Of a stretch of 64,000 nucleotides of DNA, positions 8,142 to 17,030 are shown piece by piece. The notes beneath the pieces were generated by a model that worked only from the letters and a program-made list of their open reading frames with translations, had not been told where the DNA came from and searched no databases. Within the stretch, counting starts at the first letter, position 1. Each line of letters opens with the position of its first letter. The position numbers and the translations under genes are program-made. This DNA is from Arcobacter sp. LC1 (lineage in GTDB: Bacteria; Campylobacterota; Campylobacteria; Campylobacterales; Arcobacteraceae): contig JAACJU010000002.1 of NCBI GenBank assembly GCA_021378565.1, positions 1 through 64,000 of the forward strand, read 5' to 3'.

Positions 8142-9092
8142 TTAAGTTTCTCTTTTTTTGGAAAGTTTTGCATAAGCACTAACGGCTAGTAAAATAATAA
8201 TGCCATAAATAAATCTAGTATAAAATCCATCAAGCCCGATAGCTATAATTCCTGATTCAATAATACCAATTATAACTGAGCCAATCACAGTGCCAAAAAC
8301 ACTTCCGCTACCTCCAAAAACGCTAGTTCCACCGATAAAAATCGAAGCAAAAACTAGAAGTAAATAACCCTCTCCGTTTGTAGGCCACCAAGTTCCCATC
8401 TCAAGATTTAAAATTGCAGCACAAAAAGCACTTATTAAACCCATTTGCACAAAAAGTATAATTCTTACTTTTGAAGTATTTATTCCCATCATTTTTGCAG
8501 CTTTTATATTGTCACCAATAAATAAAACACTAGTTCCAAACTTGTGTCTAAATAAAATAAAATATAAAATAATTGCAAGTAAAATTGCCCACAAACTTTG
8601 AGCTGGCAAAAAACCAAAGACTCTAGCAGTGAAAATTTTATCTATAATTTCGCCTTTCATTTTTATGACACTAAGAGCGTGCGAATCACTTAAAATCATA
8701 GCAAGTCCACGAAATAAAAACTGACTTCCGATAGTCGCTATTATTGAGGGGACTCCAATTTTTACTACTACAAGGCCGTTAAAAAGTCCTGCTAAAAAAC
8801 CAGTCACAAGGCAAAAAATAAAGGCTAAGAAACCACTTCCAGTACCTAGATAAGTTTGGGCAAAAACATAACCACTTAGAGCTAAAACAGCAGGAAATGA
8901 AAGGTCTATTTCTTTTGCTATGATTAAAGGTGTTAATCCTAGAGCTAAAAGAAGCGGGAAGGGGATTATGGAAAGGTACGATAAATAAATTCTAAAATGC
9001 AAAAAAACTTCAGGAGCTAGAGCCATAAAAATACCTATTGTAAATGCTAAAATAAAAAATATTGAGATTTGTTGTTTGTATTTATAAAACAT
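8142..9092 (-). CDS. CUT2-family sugar ABC transporter permease (RbsC/FrcC-like)
   Basis: This 316-residue protein has about nine hydrophobic helices. It carries the branched-chain/ribose permease signatures EIDLSFPAVLALSGYVFA and GLFNGLVVVKIGVPSIIATI, plus the FGGSGSVFGTVIGS loop that contacts the ATPase. Its start codon overlaps the ATPase stop by one base, implying translational coupling. It forms the membrane channel for the sugar bound by the periplasmic protein encoded at 9838-10794. Confidence 0.88.
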   Translation of the reverse strand: MFYKYKQQISIFFILAFTIGIFMALAPEVFLHFRIYLSYLSIIPFPLLLALGLTPLIIAKEIDLSFPAVLALSGYVFAQTYLGTGSGFLAFIFCLVTGFLAGLFNGLVVVKIGVPSIIATIGSQFLFRGLAMILSDSHALSVIKMKGEIIDKIFTARVFGFLPAQSLWAILLAIILYFILFRHKFGTSVLFIGDNIKAAKMMGINTSKVRIILFVQMGLISAFCAAILNLEMGTWWPTNGEGYLLLVFASIFIGGTSVFGGSGSVFGTVIGSVIIGIIESGIIAIGLDGFYTRFIYGIIILLAVSAYAKLSKKRET

Positions 9093-9841
9093 TATTTGGC
9101 AACTCTTAAAAGTGTATTTTGCAAACCTTGTAAAGAAATATCTTTTTTTAAAATATTTTCTTTAACTTCACCTTTGTCGATTATTAAAAATCTTGTGCTT
9201 AGCTCATAAGCGTGAGCTAGATTGTGAGTTATAAAAATTGATGATTTTTTATGTTCTCTTAATGCTTTTATAAAATCTAAAACTTTTTTAACTTCTTTAA
9301 TTCCTAAAGCTGTGGTTGGCTCATCTAAGATTATGATTTTTGAGTTAAAATGCACAGCTCTAGCAATCGCTAGTCCTTGTCTTTCTCCACCTGATAGCGT
9401 GCTTACTTTTGAATCTGCTAAAACTCCAGAACCTCTAAGACCAAGAAAATTTTTAAGTAAATTTAGGCTTATGGCTTTTTCTTTTTTAATATCTATAAAT
9501 CCAAAAAAATTAACAAGCTCTCTTCCTAGAAAAATATTTTTATAAATTTCTTGCTCTTTTGCTAGGCTTGAATCTTGATAAACAGTTTCTAACCCATAAG
9601 TTCTAGCTTTTTTTATATTGTATTTTTTAGGGTTTAATTTTTTTCCATTTATAGAAATACTTCCCTTGTCTATTTCTTCTAAGCCACTTAGGCATTTTAT
9701 AAGTGTTGATTTGCCAGCTCCATTGTCTCCTAAAAGTCCTAGGGTTTCGTTTTCATATAAAGTAAGGCTGATGTTTTTTAGGACATCTACCTTACCATAA
9801 GATTTATAAATATTTTCAAATGCTAAAAGCTCTTTGCTCAT
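9092..9841 (-). CDS. CUT2-family sugar ABC transporter ATPase, single-domain (FrcA-like)
   Basis: This 249-residue protein has one nucleotide-binding domain: Walker A GDNGAGKST, signature LSGGERQGLAIARA, Walker B KIIILDEPTTALG and switch His in IFITHNLAHA. RbsA, MglA and XylG are about 500 residues with two domains; one domain is the FrcA-type arrangement, where the protein dimerises. It overlaps the binding-protein gene by four bases (ATGA) and the permease by one. Confidence 0.87.
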   Translation of the reverse strand: MSKELLAFENIYKSYGKVDVLKNISLTLYENETLGLLGDNGAGKSTLIKCLSGLEEIDKGSISINGKKLNPKKYNIKKARTYGLETVYQDSSLAKEQEIYKNIFLGRELVNFFGFIDIKKEKAISLNLLKNFLGLRGSGVLADSKVSTLSGGERQGLAIARAVHFNSKIIILDEPTTALGIKEVKKVLDFIKALREHKKSSIFITHNLAHAYELSTRFLIIDKGEVKENILKKDISLQGLQNTLLRVAK

Positions 9842-10794
9842 CTTATATTTTGTTTAGCTAAAGACTCAATTTGTTTTATATTATCTTTGCTTATAAAACC
9901 AGCTCCTGTATCAATATGCAATCCTGAGAAGCCATATTTTTTACTTAAAACTAGTCCTGTAACAGCTAAATAACCTTGTAAAAATGGTTGCCCATCTGAG
10001 ACTAAATCAACATAACCATTTTTTATTGCATGTATTGTTGCTGATGAAAGTGAGCCACCGCAAATATAGTAAGCTTTTGCACTTATGCCAGCTATTTTTG
10101 AAAAATTTTCCATTTGTGCAGTTAGTCCACCGTGGTCTATGAAGATTAGTTTTGTTTGTGGATATTTTGTTATATAAGCTGTGAAAACGGGAGAGCCTAA
10201 AGATGGGTCTTTGTTTATTTCATTTGAAATCTCTATATATATTGTTTTCATTCCTTCTTTTTTAAGTTCATCTAACATACCTCTAGCACGCATTCCACGA
10301 GTTGGTTGAGATAATAATCCCCAAACCAAAGCAAGACTTCCTTTTTTTGTTTTGTTTCTTTTTATCGCTTCTTTGACTAAGGCTTGTCCACTTTTATAAT
10401 AACTTGTGCCTACATAACCAAAACCTTTTGGAGCATATTTTTGCTCAGCTCTTGGCAAAGGAGTATCTAGTGAAGTTATAATAATACCTCTTTTTTCTGC
10501 CTTTTTTAAAAGCAAAGAAAAAGCGTCATCTCCAGGATGTCCCATAATCGCTATACCAGCAGGAGAGCTTGCTAAGGCTTTTTTGAAGTTGTTTATCATT
10601 TTTGAAGCTTGCCAATTTGAATAATAAATCTTAAGATTTATATCAAGATTTTTAGCCGCCATTCTAGCGCCATTTACAACTATGCTGTCATACGCTCCAC
10701 CAACTGGACCACCAGCGTCAAAGTAAAAAGTTAGTTTTGGGGTAGCTTGAGCAATCCCTAGTAAAAGACATAAAGCTAATAGAATTTTTTTCAT
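9838..10794 (-). CDS. Periplasmic sugar-binding protein of a CUT2 ABC transporter
   Basis: This 318-residue protein starts with a signal peptide (KKILLALCLLLGIAQA, cleavage about residue 17), followed by a type I periplasmic binding fold: GGAYDSIVVNGARMAAKNL, then SPAGIAIMGHPGD, then ITSLDTPLPRA. This is the RbsB/YtfQ-like family that captures pentoses, hexoses or inositols. It is the first gene of the transporter-GH4 operon. The ligand cannot be deduced. Confidence 0.87.
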   Translation of the reverse strand: MKKILLALCLLLGIAQATPKLTFYFDAGGPVGGAYDSIVVNGARMAAKNLDINLKIYYSNWQASKMINNFKKALASSPAGIAIMGHPGDDAFSLLLKKAEKRGIIITSLDTPLPRAEQKYAPKGFGYVGTSYYKSGQALVKEAIKRNKTKKGSLALVWGLLSQPTRGMRARGMLDELKKEGMKTIYIEISNEINKDPSLGSPVFTAYITKYPQTKLIFIDHGGLTAQMENFSKIAGISAKAYYICGGSLSSATIHAIKNGYVDLVSDGQPFLQGYLAVTGLVLSKKYGFSGLHIDTGAGFISKDNIKQIESLAKQNIR

Positions 10795-10867
10795 ATTTTT
10801 CCTTTTTTTGTTTGTTTAGAATCCAAAGCACTAAAAGTATGAAATTATAATCTTTTACTTTATGTGT

Positions 10868-10882
10868 ACCTAAAACTTAGGT
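10868..10882. promoter_or_regulatory. Short inverted repeat in the divergent intergenic region
   Basis: ACCTAAAACTTAGGT is a perfect 6-bp inverted repeat around a 3-base centre. It lies in the 304-base gap (10795-11098) between the divergently transcribed sugar-binding protein and dehydrogenase genes. It is a possible operator; no regulator gene is adjacent. I see nothing else convincing in the gap beyond A/T-rich promoter-like sequence. Confidence 0.3.
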
Positions 10883-11098
10883 CTGAAGATTTCTGATTTT
10901 TTAGTATATTTTTATTTTGTTTAAAAACAGTTAAAGTAATGCAGGTATATGTAATTTTCTAATATTTTTTTATATAAATTAACTTATCTTAACAATAATG
11001 CTTAATTTGCTTTTTTATTAATTTTAAAATTTTTGGAGTTGTTAAGCAAATTTTATTTATAATAATTTTGATTTTATTTGATGATAAAGGAATAAAAA

Positions 11099-11860
11099 AT
11101 GAATTTTTTAGAAAATAATTTAGCTCTAATTACAGGAGCTAGTTCAGGGATTGGTGCAGCGTGTGTGCGAGTATTGGCAAAAAACAAAGTAAACTTACTA
11201 CTTCTTGCAAGAAGAGAAGATAAACTTAAAGAGTTAAAAAAAGAATTAGATGCTTATGGAGTAAAAGTTGAGATTTTTGTTCTTGATGTTAGTAAAAAAG
11301 AAAAGGTACAAGATTTTGCTAAAAAAATAGAAAATTACAATATAGATATTTTGATAAATTCAGCAGGTCTAGCCCTTGGCTTAGAAAGTATTCAAGATGG
11401 TATTTTAGAAAATTGGGACAAAATGATTGATGTAAATATTAAAGGCTTTTTATATATTTCAAGAATTATTATTCCAAAAATGTTAAAGCAAAATAAAGGC
11501 CATATCATAAACTTAGGAAGTGTCGCAGGATTGTATTCTTATCCAAATGGAAATGTCTATTGCGCTACTAAATCTGCTGTGCATTCTTTGAGCAAGGCTA
11601 TGAATGCTGATTTATTTGGAAGTGCAATAAAAGTCTCAAATATTGCGCCTGGAGCTGTAGAAACTGAATTTTCAAGTGTAAGATTTAAAGGTGATGAAAA
11701 GAAATCGGCTGAAGTTTATGAGGGTTATAAGCCTTTAGAAGCTTACGATATTGCTGATTTAATATTTTACGTTTTAAACACTCCAAAGCATGTAAATATT
11801 CAAGATATAAATATTATGCCAACAGCTCAGCGAAATCCTTATTTGGTGGCAAAATCCTAA
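11099..11860 (+). CDS. Short-chain dehydrogenase/reductase, YdfG-like
   Basis: This 253-residue classical SDR has the cofactor motif TGASSGIG (residues 14-21), the NSAG motif, and the catalytic Ser (LGSVAG) with YCATK (Tyr-x-x-x-Lys). The C-terminal VNIQDINIMPTAQ matches NADP-dependent 3-hydroxy-acid dehydrogenases such as YdfG. The substrate is not proven by sequence. It is transcribed away from the sugar transporter, with a ribosome site in AAAGGAATAAAA before the ATG. Confidence 0.85.
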   Translation: MNFLENNLALITGASSGIGAACVRVLAKNKVNLLLLARREDKLKELKKELDAYGVKVEIFVLDVSKKEKVQDFAKKIENYNIDILINSAGLALGLESIQDGILENWDKMIDVNIKGFLYISRIIIPKMLKQNKGHIINLGSVAGLYSYPNGNVYCATKSAVHSLSKAMNADLFGSAIKVSNIAPGAVETEFSSVRFKGDEKKSAEVYEGYKPLEAYDIADLIFYVLNTPKHVNIQDINIMPTAQRNPYLVAKS

Positions 11861-11922
11861 GCTTCCAAGATAGGGTTTTGAGATTTTTTCTAGGTATTTA
11901 TAAAATTTATAATTTATTTTTT

Positions 11923-11957
11923 AAAAGCCCCTTAGTCTTTAATCTCAAGGGACTTTT
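11923..11957. terminator. Bidirectional terminator between the SDR and cyclophilin genes
   Basis: AAAAGCCCCTTAG and CTCAAGGGACTTTTT form an imperfect stem with A and T runs on both sides. It is positioned between two convergent genes, so it could end both transcripts. Confidence 0.6.
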
Positions 11958-12034
11958 TAAATTACCTAGATTTTGTTAAGCTTTTATTTTTTAGTATTCT
12001 AGCACTTTAATACTCTAGACTTTTAATCTTTTTC

Positions 12035-12550
12035 TTATTTTTTACTTTTCTTCTTGCTTTTTTCATTTTTGCTTTTGCTAATAACAATAGAATTTATTAT
12101 ACTTCCTTGTTTTAGTTTGCTTAAAGTCTCAAAGCTAGTAGCATCATCTTCATCAATTCCACCAAAAACAGTATGCACTCCATCAAGATGAGGGCAAGGC
12201 ACAAAACAGATAAAAAATTGGCTTCCTCCTGTATCTTTTCCTGCGTGCGCCATACTAATACTTCCTTTTTTATGCTCTTGATTTTCGTTTGTTTCACAAG
12301 CAATAGCCCAAGAAGGACCACCCATACCAGTGCCATCAGGACAACCTCCTTGAGCCATAAACCCGTCAATTACTCTATGAAAATTTAAGCCATCATAAAA
12401 GCCAGATTTTACCAAGTTTGTGAAGTTCGCTACTGTGTTTGGAGTATCTTTTGGAAATAATTTTATCCAAATAATCCCTTCATCTGTGTCAAATTTTGCA
12501 TAAGCAAAATCTTCTAATTCTTCTTTAGTATAATCATAAGTTTTTAACAT
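12035..12550 (-). CDS. Peptidyl-prolyl cis-trans isomerase, cyclophilin type
   Basis: This 171-residue cyclophilin has FHRVIDGFMAQGGCPDGTG (the catalytic Arg is in FHRV), then SMAHAGKDTGGSQFFI and HLDGVHTVFGG. There is no signal peptide, so it is a cytoplasmic PpiB-like enzyme that speeds proline isomerisation during folding. It ends in a basic KSKKKSKK-type tail. An RBS-like AAAGGATTAAAT precedes the ATG. Confidence 0.9.
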   Translation of the reverse strand: MLKTYDYTKEELEDFAYAKFDTDEGIIWIKLFPKDTPNTVANFTNLVKSGFYDGLNFHRVIDGFMAQGGCPDGTGMGGPSWAIACETNENQEHKKGSISMAHAGKDTGGSQFFICFVPCPHLDGVHTVFGGIDEDDATSFETLSKLKQGSIINSIVISKSKNEKSKKKSKK

Positions 12551-12628
12551 ATTTAATCCTTTTTTCGTTTTTATAAAGTTATTATAAATTTTATCATAAA
12601 TTTTATAAAATAACTTAATTCACTTTTT

Positions 12629-14482
12629 CTAAGGGCTTGTTTTTTCTAGATATCTAAGTCTTATTAAAGCGTTAATTATTTGCTTAAAAATAGGAACAGC
12701 TGAGTGGGAAGCGTAATAATAATACCAATGTTTTCCTGTAGTAAGTGGTTTAAAAATTGTTACTCCTACGGTATATTTTGAGTTTTTGTCATTTACAAAT
12801 CCAAAAAATGAGCTAATATATTGTTTTTGGTATTGCCCTTTTAAAGCGATTTGCGCCGTTCCTGTTTTGCCCCCAATTTCTAATCCTTTAATCTTCGCAT
12901 CTCTTGCTGTACCAAACTCAACTGTTTTAATAAGCATATTTTTTATAGTGCTTGCAGTTTGCCTTTTGATAGTTCTAACACCAATTTCTTTATCAAAATC
13001 ATGAACTATTTTACCCTTATCATCAATTATTTTTGATACAAGTTTAGGTCTAATCATAAATCCATCATTATCAAAAGTTGTATAAGCTTGCATTAATTGC
13101 ATAAAAGTAGTAGTCATTCCTTGCCCATAAGAAACGGTTGCTTTATAAACATTTCCATTTTTTTCATTTTTTCTTTTATATAATTTACTTATAGGAATAA
13201 AACCTATTTTTTCATAGGGTAAATCTATACCCGTTTTTTTCATAAGCCCAAATTTTTTGAAGCCATCAGCAAATTCTTCGCCATCAAGTTTTTGAGCAAG
13301 TTGTAAAATACCAATATTACTTGAATACATAATTACATCATCAAGCGTTAAGAAATGCTTTTTAAATCGGTGGTCATCGTGAATTGTAAAACCACCTATT
13401 TTATAAGAGCCTTTTGGAAATCTTCCAAATTTATCTTTTTTGCCTTTGTTGTGAGCATAAACTAAGTCATTTCTTTGTATCTTTTTTTCATCAAGTAAAA
13501 GAGCCATAGTGATAGGTTTAACTACTGAGCCTGGCTCAAACTGGTATTCAATAGCATTTACATTTAAATAAGGAATATCTTTTTTCAAAATATTATCAGG
13601 ATTAAAACGGTTTGAACTAGCAAGGCTTAAAATCTTGCCCGTTTCACTTTCCATAACACAAGCGATAACTTCTGAAGCATCATATTTTTTTTTGTATTTA
13701 TCAAGTAGTATTTCTATATTTCTTTGCAGTCTTAGAGGGATATTTAAAATCAAGCTATCGCCATCTTTTCTATTTACTATCAAAGAGTTTTTGTTAAAAG
13801 AGATATAAGAAAGTACATCTCGCTCACCTTTTAAGACACCATTTGTTGTATTTTGTAAATAAAAATTATAGTATTTTTCAAGTCCTTTTACGCCTCTTAC
13901 CCTAGTAATTCCATCTTTAGTCTCAAATTTTTTGATATATCCAATCACAGGCGTTAGGGTATTTTTATAAGAAAAAACTCTTTTTTCACCACTTTCGTGT
14001 ATGTTCAATCCTATCGTTATCTTGTCATCTCCAATTCTGCGAGCTTTGAAAACTCCAAGCCGTCTTAGCTTGAAGCCTAGTTCTTTTAGATTTTTTGCAG
14101 TTTTTGAGTCTATATTATAAGATAAAATCAAAGTACCTTTTCGTTTCATATTTTGGATTTTATCTCTTATTGTTTTAGTAGAAATTCCACTATAAATCCC
14201 AAAAAGTTTGATGAAAATATCTAATTTTTTAGGATTTAAAAATCTTGTATCAATAGAAGCCTTGTATAATTTTTTTGAGGAACTTATTTTAAAATTGTCA
14301 CTACTTATAATATCGCCTCTAATAGCCAAGTCTTTTTTTTCACTTTTTAAAGACGGCAAGTGTCTAGGCTTTTCCACAGTATCAGTAAGTGAGGCTAGTA
14401 GCAAAAAAATGCAAACTAAGATAAGCATAAAAAGTATAAAAATTTTTTTTAATTTATTTTTTTCAAGTTCTTTTGAAGGCAT
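12629..14482 (-). CDS. ftsI: Class B penicillin-binding protein (FtsI/PBP2-like transpeptidase)
   Basis: This 617-residue protein has a cytoplasmic tail, one membrane segment (about 13-32), a PBP dimerisation domain and a transpeptidase domain. The active-site motifs are all present: S319-V-V-K in EPGSVVKP, SSN in MYSSNIGIL, and K539-T-G in GGKTGTAQ. Such enzymes cross-link septal peptidoglycan with an FtsW partner, and an FtsW-type gene is divergently encoded next to it. A role in elongation instead of division cannot be excluded from sequence alone. Confidence 0.85.
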   Translation of the reverse strand: MPSKELEKNKLKKIFILFMLILVCIFLLLASLTDTVEKPRHLPSLKSEKKDLAIRGDIISSDNFKISSSKKLYKASIDTRFLNPKKLDIFIKLFGIYSGISTKTIRDKIQNMKRKGTLILSYNIDSKTAKNLKELGFKLRRLGVFKARRIGDDKITIGLNIHESGEKRVFSYKNTLTPVIGYIKKFETKDGITRVRGVKGLEKYYNFYLQNTTNGVLKGERDVLSYISFNKNSLIVNRKDGDSLILNIPLRLQRNIEILLDKYKKKYDASEVIACVMESETGKILSLASSNRFNPDNILKKDIPYLNVNAIEYQFEPGSVVKPITMALLLDEKKIQRNDLVYAHNKGKKDKFGRFPKGSYKIGGFTIHDDHRFKKHFLTLDDVIMYSSNIGILQLAQKLDGEEFADGFKKFGLMKKTGIDLPYEKIGFIPISKLYKRKNEKNGNVYKATVSYGQGMTTTFMQLMQAYTTFDNDGFMIRPKLVSKIIDDKGKIVHDFDKEIGVRTIKRQTASTIKNMLIKTVEFGTARDAKIKGLEIGGKTGTAQIALKGQYQKQYISSFFGFVNDKNSKYTVGVTIFKPLTTGKHWYYYYASHSAVPIFKQIINALIRLRYLEKTSP

Positions 14483-14569
14483 ATTTATCCATAATATAGT
14501 ATAATATAAAATTATAACAAAATGAATATAAAAATTAAAGAAAACATCAAATAAAAAAAGAGTTTTTCC

Positions 14570-15871
14570 TTGAATAAAGCAGATTATCCACTTTTTATCT
14601 TAGCCTCTTTACTTATAGTTATTAGCATAGTATTTTCTTATTCTTTGTCCATTTATACAGTTACGATTTATGATTATAACCAATTTCATTTTTTTCTAAG
14701 ACAATTAATCGCTGGAATTATTTCTATTTTTATTATGTGGGGCTTTTGCTTTATTAATCCTCAAAAAATAGTAAATACCTTAGGGCTTAGCATATTCATA
14801 ATTTTTTTATTTATTTTAATACTTATGCCTTTTTTGCCAACTGCACTTATAAACGAAGCAGGGGGCGCAAATCGCTGGATAAGACTTCCTGGGATTTCTA
14901 TATCTCCTGAAGAATTTTTCAAGATAGGTTTTATATATTTTCTAGCTTGGAGTTTCAGAAGAAGGGTTGTTGAAGTCGCTAAAAAGATTCCTCTTAAAGA
15001 AGAATTTATGTTGCTTTTACCTTATTTTGTTGCTTTTATGCTTGTAGTTTTTTTGTTAGCATTTTTGCAAAAAGATTTAGGGCAAGTTGTACTTCTTGGA
15101 CTTATTTTAATCATTTTACTTATTTTTGCAAATAGGAGTTTTAAGATTTTTCTTAGCCTTGGGCTAATTGCAATTTTAGGAGTATTTACACTTATTGTCA
15201 TAGCTCCACATAGGATTGAAAGATTTTATTCTTGGTGGTCTATGGTTCAAGACAAGATTTTATCTATCGCACCTGCTTGGGCTGAGCAGTATTTAAGAGT
15301 GCAAAATTTACCTGAACCTTATCAAGTTTCAAACTCTTTAAATGCTATTTATCATGGAGGATTTTTTGGTACAGGCGTAGCAAACGGAGTATTTAAACTT
15401 GGATTTTTATCAGAAGTTCATACAGATTTTGTTTTAGCTGGAATGTCAGAAGAGATAGGAATTATAGGACTCGGAATTGTAATTTTTATTTTACTAGCTG
15501 TTGTTTGGAGAATTTTTAGAATAAGCAGAAGGATAGAAAACGCTACTTATCATTTATTTTGTCTTGGAATTGGACTTATGATAATACTTGCTTTTTTGAT
15601 TAATTCTTACGGAATTTCAGGCTTGATTCCTATAAAAGGAATAGCAGTTCCATTTTTAAGCTATGGTGGTTCAGCCTTAATCTCAGTTTCTATTTCTGTC
15701 GGTATGGTTTTGTCAATATCAAAAGAAATACCCATAAACTTATCGCAAGAAGAATATTTATATGATGAAGAAGAAGAACAAAAATTTGATGAAGATTTTG
15801 ATGATGAAGATGCAGAAAATGAATATTATAGCCCTCAAGAATATGAAGATTATAATAAAGATTATGAATAA
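14570..15871 (+). CDS. ftsW: FtsW/RodA/SpoVE-family glycan polymerase
   Basis: This 433-residue membrane protein has about ten hydrophobic segments and the SEDS signatures: GGANRWIRLPGISISPEEF, LQKDLGQ, and GISGLIPIKGIAVPFLSYGG. SEDS proteins polymerise lipid II into glycan strands. The C-terminus is an acidic tail rich in Glu/Asp/Tyr. The best start is a TTG at 14570, as no suitable ATG lies in frame before the first helix. It is followed 8 bases later by murG, the order known from Campylobacter. Confidence 0.87.
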   Translation: MNKADYPLFILASLLIVISIVFSYSLSIYTVTIYDYNQFHFFLRQLIAGIISIFIMWGFCFINPQKIVNTLGLSIFIIFLFILILMPFLPTALINEAGGANRWIRLPGISISPEEFFKIGFIYFLAWSFRRRVVEVAKKIPLKEEFMLLLPYFVAFMLVVFLLAFLQKDLGQVVLLGLILIILLIFANRSFKIFLSLGLIAILGVFTLIVIAPHRIERFYSWWSMVQDKILSIAPAWAEQYLRVQNLPEPYQVSNSLNAIYHGGFFGTGVANGVFKLGFLSEVHTDFVLAGMSEEIGIIGLGIVIFILLAVVWRIFRISRRIENATYHLFCLGIGLMIILAFLINSYGISGLIPIKGIAVPFLSYGGSALISVSISVGMVLSISKEIPINLSQEEYLYDEEEEQKFDEDFDDEDAENEYYSPQEYEDYNKDYE

Positions 15872-15879
15872 GGATAAAA

Positions 15880-16908
15880 ATGACTGAAGCAATAGCAATA
15901 AGTGGAGGAGGCACAGGCGGACATCTAAAAGTTGCCAAAGCCTTAGGAGATGAATTTCACAAACAAGGAGTAAGACTTATTTTTTTAGGCTCAAGCAAGG
16001 GGCAAGACAAGGCTTGGTTTGAACACGATAAAATTTTTGAAAAGGCTTATTTTTTTGATACTTCAGGAGTGGTAAACAAAGGCGTTTTAGGCAAAGTTTC
16101 TTCTTTATTTAATATGCTTAAAAAAGCAAGAGAAGTGAAAAAAATATTTAAAAAATATAAAATAAAAAAGCTTATTTCAGTAGGCGGATACGGCGCTGCG
16201 CCTGCTGTTTTTGCTAGTATTTTAAGCCCTAAATGCTCTTTATATATTCATGAACAAAATAGTGTTTTTGGAACTTTGAATAAATATTCAAGTTTTTTTG
16301 CTAAAGAAGTTTTTAGCTCTTATCTAGCAAATTCAAAGTTAAAAGCATACCCTGTATCAAAAGAATTTTTTGATAACGCAAGAATCAGAACTGAACTTAA
16401 AAATATTATTTTCTTAGGAGGCTCACAAGGTGCTAGGGCTATAAATGATTTTGCTCTTAGCCTAGCAAAGGATTTAAAGTCAAAGAATATAAATATCATT
16501 CATCAAGCAGGAAAAAATGATTTTATAAGAGTTAAAAAAGCTTATGAAAAATTAGGTGTAAAAGCTGAGGTGTTTGATTTTGATAAAAACTTAGTAGAAA
16601 AAATAGCTAAGGCAGACTTTGCTTGTGCAAGAGCTGGTGCATCTAGTCTTTGGGAATTAGTAGCTTCAGGTTTGCCTTGCTTTTTTATTCCTTTTCCATA
16701 TGCCGCGAAAAATCATCAATATTTTAATGCAAAGTTTTTAGTGGATAAAAAATTGGCTTTTTTGCAAAGTGAAAAAAACCTTAGTAAAGAGTATTTTTTG
16801 AAGTGCTTAGAATTTCCAAACTCTGATTTAGAAGCTTTAAGCAAGGGTTTGAAAATACAAATAAACCCTAATGGCACAAAAGATATAGTTAATAATATTT
16901 TAAAATAG
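15880..16908 (+). CDS. murG: UDP-N-acetylglucosamine:lipid I N-acetylglucosaminyltransferase MurG
   Basis: This 342-residue GT-B enzyme has the N-terminal loop SGGGTGGHLKVAKAL, the VGGYGAAPA motif, the acceptor-domain HEQNSVFGTLNKY and the C-terminal LGGSQGARAIN and CARAGASSLWELVASGLPC motifs that bind UDP-GlcNAc. It converts lipid I to lipid II on the inner membrane face. AAGGATAAAA precedes the start. It is probably co-transcribed with ftsW. Confidence 0.95.
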   Translation: MTEAIAISGGGTGGHLKVAKALGDEFHKQGVRLIFLGSSKGQDKAWFEHDKIFEKAYFFDTSGVVNKGVLGKVSSLFNMLKKAREVKKIFKKYKIKKLISVGGYGAAPAVFASILSPKCSLYIHEQNSVFGTLNKYSSFFAKEVFSSYLANSKLKAYPVSKEFFDNARIRTELKNIIFLGGSQGARAINDFALSLAKDLKSKNINIIHQAGKNDFIRVKKAYEKLGVKAEVFDFDKNLVEKIAKADFACARAGASSLWELVASGLPCFFIPFPYAAKNHQYFNAKFLVDKKLAFLQSEKNLSKEYFLKCLEFPNSDLEALSKGLKIQINPNGTKDIVNNILK

Positions 16909-17030
16909 TTTATATGATTTTGAGTATTTCTAATATTTTTTTGTCCAATTTTAACTTAAAAAATACTTACAAATAAAATAGTTAGTATCGAGGTAAAAGA
17001 AAAAATAATTAAAAATGTTATAATGATAAT

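Noticed and set aside
12121-12388. Frames on both strands inside the cyclophilin gene
   Set aside because: They lie within a well-conserved gene and have no family resemblance; they are shadows of its codons.
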